A stretch of 64,000 nt of DNA from Amoebophrya sp. A120 (lineage: Eukaryota; Sar; Dinophyceae; Syndiniales; Amoebophryaceae), in assembly GCA_905178155.1 (NCBI GenBank), contig CAJINV010000003.1, positions 9,307,979 to 9,371,978 on the forward strand, in the 5' to 3' direction. The translations under genes and the position numbers were made by a program. The notes under the pieces were generated by a model that did not search any database, was not told where the DNA came from, and was given only the letters and a program-made list of their open reading frames with translations. Position 1 is the first letter of the stretch, and each line of letters opens with the position of its first letter. This document shows, piece after piece, positions 20,871 to 32,936 of the stretch.

Positions 20871-23800
20871 CTAGAAGAACAAAAAATTAAAAATAAAATA
20901 AGTAGTACCCTGCGAAATAGGAGCTCGGCCTTGTGCGTTTGCTGCTTTCATCGGCAATGTGTGTAATGCTTCACTCGTGGCACTTCCTCCAGCGAGCGCG
21001 TACCGCGTCCGTAGCAGTTCCCCCGAGGGGTCGCACAACCAGACGCATGGCAGACGCTTAGCTGGGATGCATCCCAGTCTCGTCGCGTGGCTGCCTGTCG
21101 AAACCCAACTGGCAAGTCGAGTGTCTGCGATGCAGTGCTCCAACGACAGCATGCTCACGGAGTACGACGTCGAGCCCAAGGCATGATCCGAGGTGGACGC
21201 TTGTTGTATCCCCAACCACACAGAGGACGCACCACTTACAGAGAACGGGTGCGCACCGCTCGGGTTGTTCCCGTCCCGAGTCGGGGTCGTGGAGTGCGAC
21301 ACTAGTGGCGTGCCGCGACGAAAGGAACTCCCCGGCGTGGCACCTACGAGACTGGTGGTCGCATCGGAGACAATCGAGCGGTTGCTAATCGTCCGCGGCA
21401 GCACTGGTGCCCCGCCATGGTGCGAGCCACGGAAGGGCGTCGGACTGGGTTCAAGCAAGAAGGACTGCGAAGACTTGCCACTCGGTTTGAATAGCGATCC
21501 CGGGTGGTGCGCAGATGTTCGGGCAACTACCGGAGTCGTAGACGATGACTGCAGGCGGCGCGTGTACGCTATCGGGGGCGTGGCTCGTTGTGGCCCTGCG
21601 CCCGGCCACGCACGTTGCTCGTGCTCCAGGGGCGGGGGCAGAGATGTGTCTTTTGACCTGGGCGGCGTGGAATATGTCCGCGGGCTGCTGAGGATGCTCA
21701 TCTTGCTTCGTGCCGCCGTCAACCCGGTCGTGCCTGGTTGCCCTAGCAGTTGAGAAGTAGAACTGTGAAAAGCTAGCGCTGTGAAGAGATGTTCCCTCTC
21801 GCAAAACGGGCGCAACTTCTGCTGGCAGAAAAATCGCAACTCCAAGTCGAAAGCGCGGAGGTCGTCGAGCTTTCTCAGCGTCGCCGGAGGAAGGGGTACG
21901 GGAACGAGCCGGGGGCGCTGTAGGACCTCGGTTCGCCGAACGCGGAGCAGCACCAACAGCGCGGGTAGGCTTTCGCTGCCCGGAAATTCCAGCACGTGAC
22001 TGGACTGCCCGACTGGAAGGAAAGAAAAGTGGTCCTGATACTCTACTATCGTGCTCGGCTGCGCTGAAGCCGCTGCCAAATCGGAGGACGGCAGCAGGCG
22101 GGCAGAAATCAACTGCAAAGCCCGCCTGGGTGCGGTCTGCAGAAAAACTCGCCAAGGCCTCAGGAAGATAAATGCTGGCGCAAGGTTCCAGCTGCTCTCG
22201 CTTCCCTGCCGAAACGGCACGCGCTTCGGCGTTCTTCCGTCGGTGTCCTCGTCGGCGTTTTTGGTGACACATTCCGGCCGCCTTGGAGAAGGCGTCTGCG
22301 CAGGGCCTGCGACGTGAAATTTTTGTGGACTCAGGTTTACAATCCTGCACTGGCAAGGGGCGCTCGCAAACAACTTCGCCGACCACGTAGACGTACCTAC
22401 TCGCCAAATCCATTTCTTCGTACATACTTGATGGAAACTAGCGGCATCGAGTCTTTAACTCCTTGTGCCGATCGAACGCACGAAAAACAGAATCCAATCA
22501 AGTTTTTTGAGAAATAAATCGACCTGAGCATCAAACTACCGAAAAGAGCAGCAGGCTTCCGGACGTGCGCGTAGGAGCCGGCGGGTGATTCATCACGTTC
22601 GTCGATTTCGGAGGACGACGCCCTACTCAGTCTTTGTCGCAGGTCCCTTGCTATGGGTTCGCTCGAAAGCCCAGCGCCCGGAGCTCCGAGGAAATCACGG
22701 ACGTACTCTCGCCCCTGCTCCTCCCCGAAGGTCAAGTCACCTGCGTTCCTTCTCCTCGAGGTGCGGCCCGCCACCTGCTCGGAGCCTTCATTCAGGCGGC
22801 GATTCACGTGATGGAACCCAACGTGGTCGTGGGGCGACGCCATTTCCGCTCCATAACCCTGCACGATGGGCGCCTCGGCGTCGATACAGCATGGAGCGGA
22901 AGGCCGTGAGTGACTTTCTTTAGAGACTGCTGCTACTTCAAGGAGACCCGGCCAATGTGCTTGCGAGCAGTTCGCCGCGCATCTACTCCGTCCGGCCGCG
23001 TAGTGCGAGGGCCGAGAGGCCGCAAGGGTGGAACGAATGCCCCGGCCGCGTGGCCATCCATCAACGCTCCGCGCACCCAGCGCGAGCGGCCAAACGCTTT
23101 CACAAATCGCGGTCGCGCGCGCGGAACGAAAGGCCGACCGGGTGAAAGTCCCAGCCCGCGCGGCCAAGCCACTAGCACCCAGCGAGTACAGCTGGCAGCA
23201 AATCTGCCGACCAGATGTTTTCGCCCGAGGGCGGGGCGCGGCGAGCCCCCAGCGGGCACTCCGACCGTGACGGGGGTGATTCGCTTGCATTCCGTGCGCA
23301 CGAAAATAAGCGGGGGCAGATAATGAACTCACTACCACTCCGCGCCAGCGGGCGAGAGGTCCCGTGGCATTTTCCAGAAAAAGGGAAATGCTGCAAAAAC
23401 TACATCGTGTACATGCACAATAAGACGACGCATCTGCCCGTCTGCAAATCCGTGCGATAAGCTGAAGATTCTTTCAGAGCTGCAATCGCTCCGAAAAGCC
23501 ACTCACTTCCCTTTTGTAGCTTTCCGAACAGAGCATGCTGCTTGTGCTCGTGATACGAATTCGAAGTATGAGCCGGACGCTTTCGTGACGGCGAAAATCC
23601 GGTGGGTTCGTGAACCGGCCACAGCTGTTTTCGATGCGACTCGCTTCGGGCCGCGTAGTCACGACTGCTTGCTGTTCGCCGTGCGGGAGATTCTCTTTCC
23701 CGGGCCAGAGTCGACCGCTCCTGCGAGCTGACGCGCCGTCGGAGTGCCGAACCTACTTCGGCGTCAATCAGATTTCCCCGCAATGTTGAGCTCCCTTGTC

Positions 23801-24530
23801 TACGGTCGGATGTTCGTGGTCTCGGCGATGGTTCTTCCTCTTCCCGCAGCGTGTCCGTCTTCGAACAAGCTTTAGTGGTGGAAGCCTCGGGTTCGTATTT
23901 GTGGTCTGACGGCACCACCGACGGACTGACCTGAGTCCCATCGCGTCCGTCGTAAAAGAGAAGGCTTTTCCGGAATCCGGTAAAGAGCGGCGGGACGACC
24001 AGCTCGATCTCCGATTTTCGGTCCCAGTGGTGCTCATACGAGAACTCGCAAGCGGTGCGCTCGTCCCAAAACGACAGCCGTAGGACGACGACAAGATCTA
24101 TCCCGTGTGGAAACTACGTCCCCACCCCCGAGTCAAGTTGGAAAGTCCTCTGCGTCGAAAATCCAAAAGTTTTGGGATTCACGCATGACAAGTTTCTCTC
24201 TGTATCTATTGTAGCGCAGGTCAATTGGGCACCCGCATCAACAATCCATCCCCTTATCCAGAATGACAAATGCCAAAGCACGAGGATAGAAAACGGCTGT
24301 TATGGGGATGCGCATTACAAGCATTCCTTTTGTTCCTGTAATTGCAAACCTGCATGACAGCACCGGGGTGGGGACGTTTTTGCTCAGGATAAGATCCGCA
24401 CTGTCTTCAGCTCCATGCAGCGTCGTGAATTCCATTTCCCAAGCATAGTGGCGTGGTGGCGAAAGCGAATGCACGAGTAGAATACTAATAAACGTAGCCC
24501 AAGCTGCTTTTTGGACAGCTGCAGCACGCG
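20871..24530 (-). CDS. Unrecognised secretory-pathway protein, multi-exon
   Basis: Exon a (about 24530-24397) has a hydrophobic leader (WATFISILLVHSLSPP) and no in-frame ATG, so the start lies upstream. Exon b (about 24098-23480) joins in frame with it (GAEDSA then DLVVVLRLSFWDERTACEFS) and continues with KSEIELVVPPLFTGFRK into a charged, disordered tract. Further exons are less sure: a frame at about 22880-22500 (YVRDFLGAPGAGLSSEPIAR) and the long frame 22373-20871 (STIVEYQDHFSFLPVGQSSH, LRAFDLELRFFCQQKLRPFC, then a Ser/Thr/Pro-rich region). The intron between exons a and b carries terminal inverted repeats and direct repeats (see 24098-24397). No domain family recognised; the number of genes here could be one or two. 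Confidence 0.5.
24098..24397 (-). mobile_element. Introner-like intron with 13-bp terminal inverted repeats
   Basis: ACGTCCCCACCCC at 24116-24128 is matched exactly by its reverse complement at 24365-24377, close to both ends of an intron whose flanking exons read through in one frame. The hexamer GATCTT (minus strand) lies at both junctions, at 24396-24391 and 24098-24093, within a 9-bp near-repeat GATCTT(A/G)TC. No GT-AG pair fits the repeat-defined join; AT-AG is the nearest. The layout, with terminal inverted repeats flanked by a target-site-like duplication that becomes the splice junction, is that of an introner or intron-generating transposon. The element encodes no protein. Confidence 0.6.
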
Positions 24531-25198
24531 TCTGGAACTGCAACTAGTTTTCAGGCGAGGCAGTGATGAGCTTTGGGATTTGGTCGGGTGCAAGTCATTT
24601 TGTTTCACACGTTCCCCTCCAAGACTATCCCCCGCGCCGCCCCAGGTTCCATGCGGGGGGAGTGGTGAGGACCAGGAGAGCCAATTGCAATCCTTACTTC
24701 TAGAAGTAATCCAAGTACGTTTACAAACGATCAGAAACTGAGAGATTTTCTCCAGCTGTGGGATAAATCCGAGAGAAAACAAACCAGATAACTGAATGAT
24801 TACTGCATCTCAAGAGTGGAAAAAGTCAAAGTGGAAGTTAGTTTCCTTTCAAGACAAAGTAAAAGCATTTGCACTGGCGAGCATTTGCCGGAAAAGAAGC
24901 AAAAGTTGGAAATGACATCATGAGTGTCCACCACAAAACAATAAATTAGTGGAATGTTATCCATCGGACAAATTATTCTCCCTTGGCGCAGCTTGAAAGC
25001 AAACAACATCTAACAAACCCGTCGCCAGACGTGGACCTTCTTTCTGTCGGCGGGGCAACAAGGCACCAAGGCGCACCAAGCCCATCATCTTTCTTCCAAG
25101 ATCCATAACACACAGATCCATGCTGATACCTCTGTGATGGAAAAAAGGACTGGCTCTCCAGAGCTACAATAACGCGCCAGAAAATAAAACGCACTCCT
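24531..25198. other. Intergenic or 5' region, no feature resolved
   Basis: Lies between the CSN5 stop and the first recognised exon of the gene below it. It probably contains the missing first exon of that gene, because exon a opens without an ATG. I could not pick it out with confidence. Confidence 0.4.
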
Positions 25199-27424
25199 CT
25201 ACCATATCTGTCTAAAGAGTGATCCTTTTGTTGTTTCAGTGAGCATGCCCTGCAGCAGCTCGACTCCAATGCAGGTGGCGTCGTCAGCAATCGCATCCAG
25301 TCCCGCATCTGTCCCACCGCCGGGGCCGCCTGTTGCGGTCAAAAGTCGCATGGAACTCCATAGCACTCGGCACGAAAGACGTGGCAAAACAAGCACTGCC
25401 CTCTGGCGCGATCTTTAAAACACTACACCCGTAGTCTAGTAAACGTAAACCAAAAAGCAACTCAATACTACTGCCATCGTTGCCCCCGTCTCCGGCTGTG
25501 CCGGGATCTTGCCAGTTGGCCTCTTGTCGGCAGTGGGGACACATGGATATTTTGTGCGACACGTTTTCTATGGCCGCCGTGGTCTGCTCGTGATTATTCA
25601 GGATCGCAGAAGTGGTCAAGGTGTCTTGCCAGTACCGAGCCCACAGTGATCGTAAAACACCAGCGTCGCGCCGGCTTTTAAAGTAAGTGATCGGAATGGC
25701 ATAGTACTCATCGGCGTGCACGCCAAAGTCCTGCACTTTGTCAACCGGTAGATTGGTTCGCACCACCGGTGGTCCACCACCGACGGTCCGGCTTTTGCCA
25801 TGACCCGCGGCCGGGCCACGCCCGTCGTTGGAAATCGGTGGCAGCGTACGGAACGCACCGATGTCAACCTTGCCTGCGGTGCACGTGCGAAACGGGTCGA
25901 TGACAACGGCGAGAAATGGCTCCTGGTGGGCTTGGTAAAGCCGCTGCGTGCTCACGTCGATTCCGGACAGCCAAGGGCGGTAGCCTGGATGGCTATGATA
26001 CCAACCCATTATGGTCTCTTTCTTCCCGACTTGCTCTCCCAGCTCCTTGAACGTGCACATAAACTCGTTTGCCGCTGCAGATAAGTTTCAAGTTTTATTT
26101 GGGCTACTACTATACTTAAAACAAAAAGAGGAGAAGAATCCTTCTCACCTGCTAAGCTAAATGCTGCATAGAGCTGTCTTACAACATCAAAACCGGCGAA
26201 GCAAAGGCCTGCGGCCCCTCTGCCCATCATCCCGTCACTGCGAAGGCTGCCGCACACCGCTTGGCCCTCTGGTTTTACGATGGGCCGCATTAATTCACCG
26301 CGGTCCTTCTCGTCAGCACGCGCGAACCGCCCCCGTCTCGCACTACCAATAGATACACCCAAGGGCGGGCGGACTGGCGAGAGCTAGCTACGTCGCGACA
26401 CAGGCAAACTTTCAGGGATCTCTGGCCGTCTTGTGAGCCGCCCAAACCGAGCACTTCTCTTACGATAAATATCGCAATTTCTGAACCTCCGAGAGATCGC
26501 AAAAATACTTCGGCAGGCTAAGAGGATTACTCTTTTGTTTCATCTCGAGGGCGCGGGCCCCCGGAAAATTCCGAGCGCCACTTTTGAACGACAATTTTTT
26601 GCGCAGGGTCAGCATTTCACTTTCCCATTCCACGCGGCCGACGGGCCGCAGAGAGCTTTTGCTTTGGGAAAATCAAGCTGCGCGAAGGTCTGCGATTGTT
26701 TCGTTTTTTTCTTTCAGTTCCTAAGCAGCCGGGGCTCGCCGCGATCGCAGACTCCGCGCCTTTGGCCGTAGCCCAAAACACCGCCTCCCTTTTTCAGAAT
26801 CTAAGCGGGCGGAGCCGCAAAAGTGCGGCTTTTTACCCTCTTGCCGCTTCAATTTTGCGGCTTTTGCTACTTCTGATGAAAGTCGCGCAATTCTTCTGGG
26901 ATCATCTTTCTGGAGCCCACGCACACTCAGCGGCCGGTTGCGCGCCACCAAGTTGCTCCGATATGCTACGAACTGTAGAGCTTGCGCGATCCGCTTCCGA
27001 TGAGTGAGTATCTCGCACGAGCGCTTGCGAGAAGTGCTTTCGTTTACCAGATACGAACAGAATTCCGGTTCATTTTATTGCTCTTACCTGCGCCCGCGTT
27101 TACACGAGTCTCGGTTCCTTCCACAGGCAACGGGAACGCGTCTAGAACGATGAACTTTCCGCTAGCCGTGGCCTTGCCTTGCATCAGTCCCATAATTTCG
27201 AGGGAGCCTCCGCTCCGCGCGTGTAGCACCATCTTTAGTAGAGCGATCGCAGATATGTGCACTTTCTTGAAGAAGTGCGGGTCTCTTTTCCAGGGCGCGT
27301 CGTCGTACAAACGGTCTGACTCCGCCTCGTTAAACTCCCATTCCTGTTCGACCATGGCATTCTCAATTTCAAATGTGACGCGCGCCATTTCCTGCTGCGA
27401 GGGAAAGGCAGTAGAAGACGACAT
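25199..27424 (-). CDS. CSN5: COP9 signalosome subunit 5, JAMM isopeptidase
   Basis: Zinc metalloprotease subunit that removes NEDD8 from cullins. ATG at 27424 (the frame is open a few codons upstream without another ATG). Exon 1 (27424-27087): ISAIALLKMVLHARSGGSLE, IMGLMQG, FPLPVEGTETRVNAGA. Exon 2 starts at 26074 and restores the conserved AAANEF; it carries the complete JAMM motif GWYHSHPGYRPWLSGID, with the metal-binding Glu earlier in SLEIMG, then DPFRTCTAGKVDIGAFRT and the helix YWQDTLTTSAILNN. A final exon ending at TAG (25201-25199) gives the family's C-terminal helix (AIADDATCIGVELLQGMLTE, SLFRQIW) and starts after GGGACAG at about 25310. Intron 1 is about 1.0 kb, canonical (GCAG|GTAAGA ... 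CTGCAG|CG) and GC-rich. The boundary of intron 2 is not resolved. All catalytic residues are present. Confidence 0.93.
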
Positions 27425-29340
27425 CTCCGTTGATCCGCTGACCACCGTACTGTCAGGGATGGCACTGATGGCCTTTGGTTTCGTTTTCGTTATCCTACCA
27501 CATGTGAACTAAGCACCAAGTCCAGAACTAAAAACACTTAGAAAACGTCCACAAGTGGGTGGGCCTTGAAAAGGGCTAGCTTTGTCGCTTAACTTCAGAG
27601 CAGATCCTCTTTCGAATGTGTGTCGTTTCGAGACCTGCGTGATCCCGAGTCTGGAACGAAAAAAGCCAATGAAGAGAGAGCATCTTTGACAACACATAAA
27701 ATTCAGATTGCTCAAAGGAGAGCCGGAACCTGTGTCTTTTTGAATTATGTGTTGTGGTTCATGAATTTCTCTAAAGTTGTAGTTCTAGTTTCTCGGTGAT
27801 CAACGTAACAAAATAAACACACAATCTTCGGGCGTCGAGCACTAAAATGATCTTGCGAGTTGATCGGTGTGATCTGGCAGGAATCGGCCGCAAAACCACA
27901 CGACTCGTCCAGGAGGTACAAGGAAAATCATACGGCACCAGGAGGCATGTCCGCACATCAATGCCCCGTGAACGCCTGACATCTCCAGATGTGTTTGCTC
28001 TGTTCACTCCGCTGGCTAAGGCTCAGCCTCGTCTTCTTCTTAATTTTTCGAAGCCTTTTGATACTGATCTGTATTCCCAAACTAACAACAATCGCAGTAG
28101 GTTGTGAGTAGAAAATATTCTGTAGTATCTAGCACAGGAGGCGTCGCCTCTACTACCTTGCTATCATTGTTGGAATGGAGTGGTCATTTTTCTGTTCTTC
28201 CAAGGTGCGCACCAAGCAGCTCCATCCTGAGCATGTTGCTCAGCTTATACAAAAGAAAAAGAAAAGACACTCGCAAAAACGGTCACACACTAGCGGGACG
28301 TCGCCAAACCGGAGTAGCGCCTTGCTCTTCGGAATCTCAGAAACGGAATGAGACCAACATTCGTAGACGATTGTCGGACTTAGTGTCCGCGCACCGCACT
28401 TTTCAGCCTGGAGGCACGACATTAGCCATCCTGCACGGCTTGGGGTGCCAGTGTTCGAATGGGCTCGGCGGGTGTAGTTGCCAACAGTACGCCGGACAAC
28501 GACGCCAACGTCGCTAGGATGCTGCTGCTAATCGGAATTTTCTCTGTGGCCTCGACCCAGGCCGTATTTACCCGGCGGGGACTCTTCGTTCTTGGCCCGC
28601 ATTCCAGATTTCGGAGATTAGCGTCGTTGGGGCGCCTGCCGTCTCTTTCGCAGCCATTTTGAAAAGCTAAGCACCCACGCGTTCCCATGATGCGCCACGG
28701 AGTGCGCTTTTCCGGATGCGCTTGCCTTCCTCTTGGATCGATATTGATCCGCTGCTGTTACACACGCTTGTGGTTGCAACTTTTTCTCTACCTCTCAGTG
28801 ACTCGTCTTCCAAGTTGGTACGGTGGCTGCGCTCTAAGTAGACCCTGCCAGACCACCCGACCGTTGTCTCCTTGTTACTTACTCCCGGGACGCATGCCGG
28901 AGGCCCGCGCGTCGGTTTGCAGGAGCGTCCACGTTTCGCAGCGCCACGTGGACACGCTTCACACACATGCACGGGGGAACCTGCGCACTTCACCTCCAGA
29001 GACCGTGCTTCGATCATGCCTCGCGGCAAGTCGAAGACCTGTGCATATTTCATTAGATTTTATTGATCCCTAACTGGTGCGTCTCCTCTAGAGACTTCAC
29101 GGGCGGCGCTTGGAGCCCGACAGTCCCGCGCTGAAAAAAGGAAGAGGTGGCTTAGGTCCCAGGTGGCGTAAGTCCCAGAGGGGGAGAACCGGAAGCAGCG
29201 CAACGGGGCGCGAATCCTGCATGATCAAGAAAAAAAAACCGCCTGGTTCTTTTGTTCGCTTACATCGAAGGCAGGCCCAACATCATCTTCACCGGCATTT
29301 TGTACGCTCGTTGTTCCGCCAGTGCTGCGCACACGCGCTT
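27425..29340. other. Gap with unassigned minus-strand frames
   Basis: 27425-28420 shows nothing gene-like. On the minus strand 28688-28422 is open for 88 codons and ends with a hydrophobic run (IPISSSILATLASLSGVLLA). 29053-28667 is open for 128 codons, Arg/Ser-rich. Either could be a 3' exon of the glycosyltransferase-like gene or chance. No homology is recognised. Confidence 0.35.
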
Positions 29341-32155
29341 CTATGTGACCGATATCGCTGGGTCGCCGCGGGTCGCCGAATCACTCTCCTGCTCGGCATC
29401 TTCTTCTCTGAACGCGTAGCGGCCGCTTTGGTTACAAACCTTCAGTTTCTTCGGTAGACTCTGCAACCGGCGCGAACGCAGGAAGTGGCGAATCCGCACT
29501 GGAGATGGTGGCCCCTCCGGCCCATAAAAGAAAGAAAACTCGGCGCCGGACGCAACAGCCGCTTCGTCTGTCCTCGTCTCTCCAAGCTGGTCACGATGCT
29601 CAGCGTTCCCGGAGAGCAGTTGCTCTCGAAAACGGTCGTTCATCTGGACTGTCTCCTTATTCTCGACCCAGCCTCCGGCTTCAAAGTGAAATGCCAGCAA
29701 TGTACTTTCGCCATCTGGCGCTTCCTCGTCGTAATGAAACGCGTGTCCCCACAGGGTGCGAGGGTCCAGCGGAGCCCACCGTGGGATGACCGCACTCCCG
29801 TCCTCTGCGACATCTTGCGCAATCTTTTCCTCCATGACTTGTAGACGCTGTTCCGCACCATACATCACCTTGAAAACCCGGGGCCAGGGGATATGATGTC
29901 ATCGATCCGTAAGAGCATGCATACTTACTTGCGTTCGCAGCTAGAACTGGGGCAAATCATGCTATGCTCCTACACAAACAAAGTTTTGCATTGCTAGAGC
30001 TGCTATCTGAGATTGAGTATGCTCATGGTCATACACATGCTCACCTTCCCAGGCCACATCAATCACCTCGCGACGTGACAAATGATGATTTGAATCTGTT
30101 CGCGACGTGGCAAATATATGCCAGTAATATATACTCCCTGTCCCTGAGGTGAAAAAAATTGTAGTTTCAGAGTGGATATTGCTTTCACTTTTCCTTTCTG
30201 TCAGGGCATCGTCGTTGAAGTAGCGGTAGAACTGGAATAGTTTCTTTTTCCCCACGTACGGCAAGGTCCACCTTTCTGCCCGACGCTGATAAGCCAGGTT
30301 GTCTCCGAGCATGGCGCTCATCAGCTTTTGGTGGCAGCCCTCGGGATGGCGGTAGACGTACGCTGCAAACTTGAGGAACCAGCGCTTCATCATGTATCAA
30401 AGGAAACAGCTGTCTCCTCACAAATGCACCCGGTTTTTATCACAATGCGTTTTTACTGCAACCTTGCACCTAAGCTAGGGTGAACCTGAGCCGGTCTTGC
30501 GGAACCAGGCCAGTTTCTCGATTAGGGAAGACAATTCCACGGCGTGTGGTGCCAGCATGCAAAACCTTGCTCAAACCCAAGACCCTGCTCGTGGGTAACT
30601 TGTACCGGTGCGGCCGCAATGAGCGACGTGTGCTATTACAAAGGAACGCTTGCAATGTTGAAACCGGGCGTGGAGAAACGCGCGCTCGTCGTCTGCATAT
30701 CACGAGGGTGGGACGCATCCACCAGAATCCATTGTTGATACAGTCGTCCAGGATGCTTCCGCCCACCAACAAATCCACACCCAGAGCGTCCGCCTTCGCC
30801 CGCAGCGCAGCGGCGGGCGGGCGCAGCAGGTAGGTGTCAAAGTCCACGTACGCCACGTGAAAGTTGTGATGCAGGAGCGGAAGTCCCAACCAGAACTGCG
30901 AGCCATGCCACTGGCTCAGACCGCGTCTGTATCCTGTGGAAAAGAGCCCCTGCGGGCGACAGTTAACCCGGAAACCGCCCGGGAGCTTGGCACTACTTAT
31001 TTCACAATCACAACTCACGCGGTCCTGATATCATCAATAGACTGACTCTGACATAAACATGATCATGCAAAAATAATAGACAATAGACACCATGCAAAAA
31101 TAATAAAGGGCCTTGCGCTCTTCGGGTTGACGAGCGGGGGAAGGCTCTTTTCCGCCTGGTAAAACGCACCGGCGACGCTGTACTAGCTCATCGTACCCTT
31201 GCAGGCGTCCTGCACTCGTCGTCGCGGCGGAGGTCTCGCTTTCATCTGCTGTCCAACCAACGGGAGCGAAGATTTCGTCGAGAAAGACCGCAAGCCGATT
31301 TATTTTGCGGTCCCATCGTTCTTCCTCCGGGTTGGCAGCTGGTGCCAGTCCGTTGCGGCGCGCCGAAAGTGGCCGCTTGGCGAGCGCGCGCTGGAGCTCC
31401 TCTTGTTCGAACTCCATGGCGTCGCGCAAATTCGAGAACCAAGCCCAAAAAGCCATCTGCGTGTGGGTTTCAGACGACGAAGTCGCCGACTCGCTTGTGC
31501 TCTTGTTCTGCGGAAGCTGCCGAAAAATTTCCGCGAAGCGTTGCAGCACCGCGGAGCGGTGGGCCTGAGTATCGTAGGGTGGTTCTTCAAGCGCGCTTGT
31601 TGCGGGTGGTTCCTCTCCTCGCTGGTCAGGCAAACCGGTGCTGCCAGCGGAAGCAGGAGCCAAATCGTCGACGTAGTCCTGCTCCTCGAACGTCTCCCCA
31701 TTTTCACGCGCATCGTGGTACGCGTCTAGCGCTCCGATTAGGCTGCGGAACTTCGTAACTGCCGCGTCGCCAGCAAAGCTGTTACAGGCCGTGCTCTGCA
31801 GGCATGTGTAATACCGCATATAGCCGCCGAAGCAGGAAGGCGTGACGTCGCTGGTGTTTTCTTGCCTCCGGCCGACGAGCCGACGAGCGACCTGACTAGG
31901 CAAAGCAGCCAGAAGACGGCCGCAAAGCCATCGGCTCTGGCGTTCTTTTCCTGTCTCGTCTGGCTCTGGCGCAGCGACCAAAAACGCAGCAATTATAGGG
32001 TGACCCCCATTCAACGTTCGGGGGCGGCCGCCGGCGCTTGTGGCTCTTGTACTGCGGCCATTCCCCGGCTTCCCGACCGAAGCAATGGGCCGAGATCCAT
32101 TGGCCTTCGGTGCGGCCGCGGAGCGGCGGCAAGCCCGGGGCTTCGGCGGTTTCAC
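29341..32155 (-). CDS. Nucleotide-sugar transferase-like protein (Nucleotid_trans / GT77-type)
   Basis: The recognisable core is in the exon near 30940-30730: a hydrophobic strand leading to a DxD-type site (HNFHVAYVDFDTYLLRPP), a helix, then GGSILDDCINNGFWWMRPT, matching the pattern 'DxD ... acidic ... N-x-G-F-W-x-R' of PF03407-type transferases. It begins after a TTTTCCACAG acceptor. The exon before it (32155 to about 31170) is a large polar, acidic N-terminal region (GALDAYHDAREN, LQRFAEIFRQLPQNKS). Later exons: about 30540-30495 (SSLIEKLAWFRKTG), about 30390-30200 (FAAYVYRHPEGCHQKLMSAM then GDN, the family's Q-x-L-M helix) and 29868-29341 (IPRWAPLDPRTLWGHAFHYD, FHFEAGGW). The likely activity is sugar transfer in the Golgi; the substrate is unknown. 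No N-terminal anchor is visible, so the start may lie in an upstream exon or the gene may be joined to the one above it. Confidence 0.65.
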
Positions 32156-32936
32156 GCGCCCTGTTCTTTTCGCGTTCTACTTTTAATGCAGATGTGCCAC
32201 GTATTTCAATTTCTATGCGAAGCTGCCCCGGACCGGAAGTGGCTCAAAGGCAACCGCCTTCGAAGTTGGCGGTCGCTTCTTATCCCCAAAAAAGCTGCTT
32301 CCCTGTTTTTGTCTGGCACTTAGTGCCCCTATTTTTGGGCGCCCGGAATCGGGGCAGGTGCCTCAGAAGGGCGGCAGTTTTGTCAGCTCGCCTGTGTCGT
32401 TTTTGTCGCTTGCTTTCGATAAAACTCGTTCGGGATTCGTTGGCGGCAAAGCTGAACAGGCTTGAGTGCTTGTTTTTTTCAGAGGAGTAAAGAAGCCCCG
32501 GCCGGTTAGAAATTGCCAATCGTTTTTGGCGGTTTCTGACAAGAAAACTCCCGCGCTAGAACATTCACGCCCTCACTTCCTGTCCATACGAGCGTTTGTC
32601 GTGTGTGAAAACCAGGCACTATGCACGCGTCAGGTGTGGTCGTGTACAGACTGTCAAAGCGAAAAAACCCAATAAAATTTCTACTTACGATACAAACACG
32701 TGGAAAATCATTTTTGCAAATACTTGCTCAGATGAAAAACTATTTTCTTTGACGAGTCTGTTCTTCAACGGCTAGAACCTGCATAAGTATTCCGCCGTGC
32801 TGCCTGGGACGTCCCGAACCAGCTGTTTCAATCGCCGATTAGTATTGCACGGAAACAGCTGCACAGAAGTGGCCCCTGCCTTGATACTAGGGATACTAGC
32901 ACTCATCGATGTCTTCTACAGAAAACGTTTTCTAGG

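Noticed and set aside
21451-22425. 324-codon minus-strand frame overlapping the 500-codon one
   Set aside because: Only its first 25 codons look protein-like (DLASRYVYVVGEVVCERPL). The rest is Arg/Pro/Ala-rich shadow of the frame 22373-20871; the start may be part of a spliced exon.
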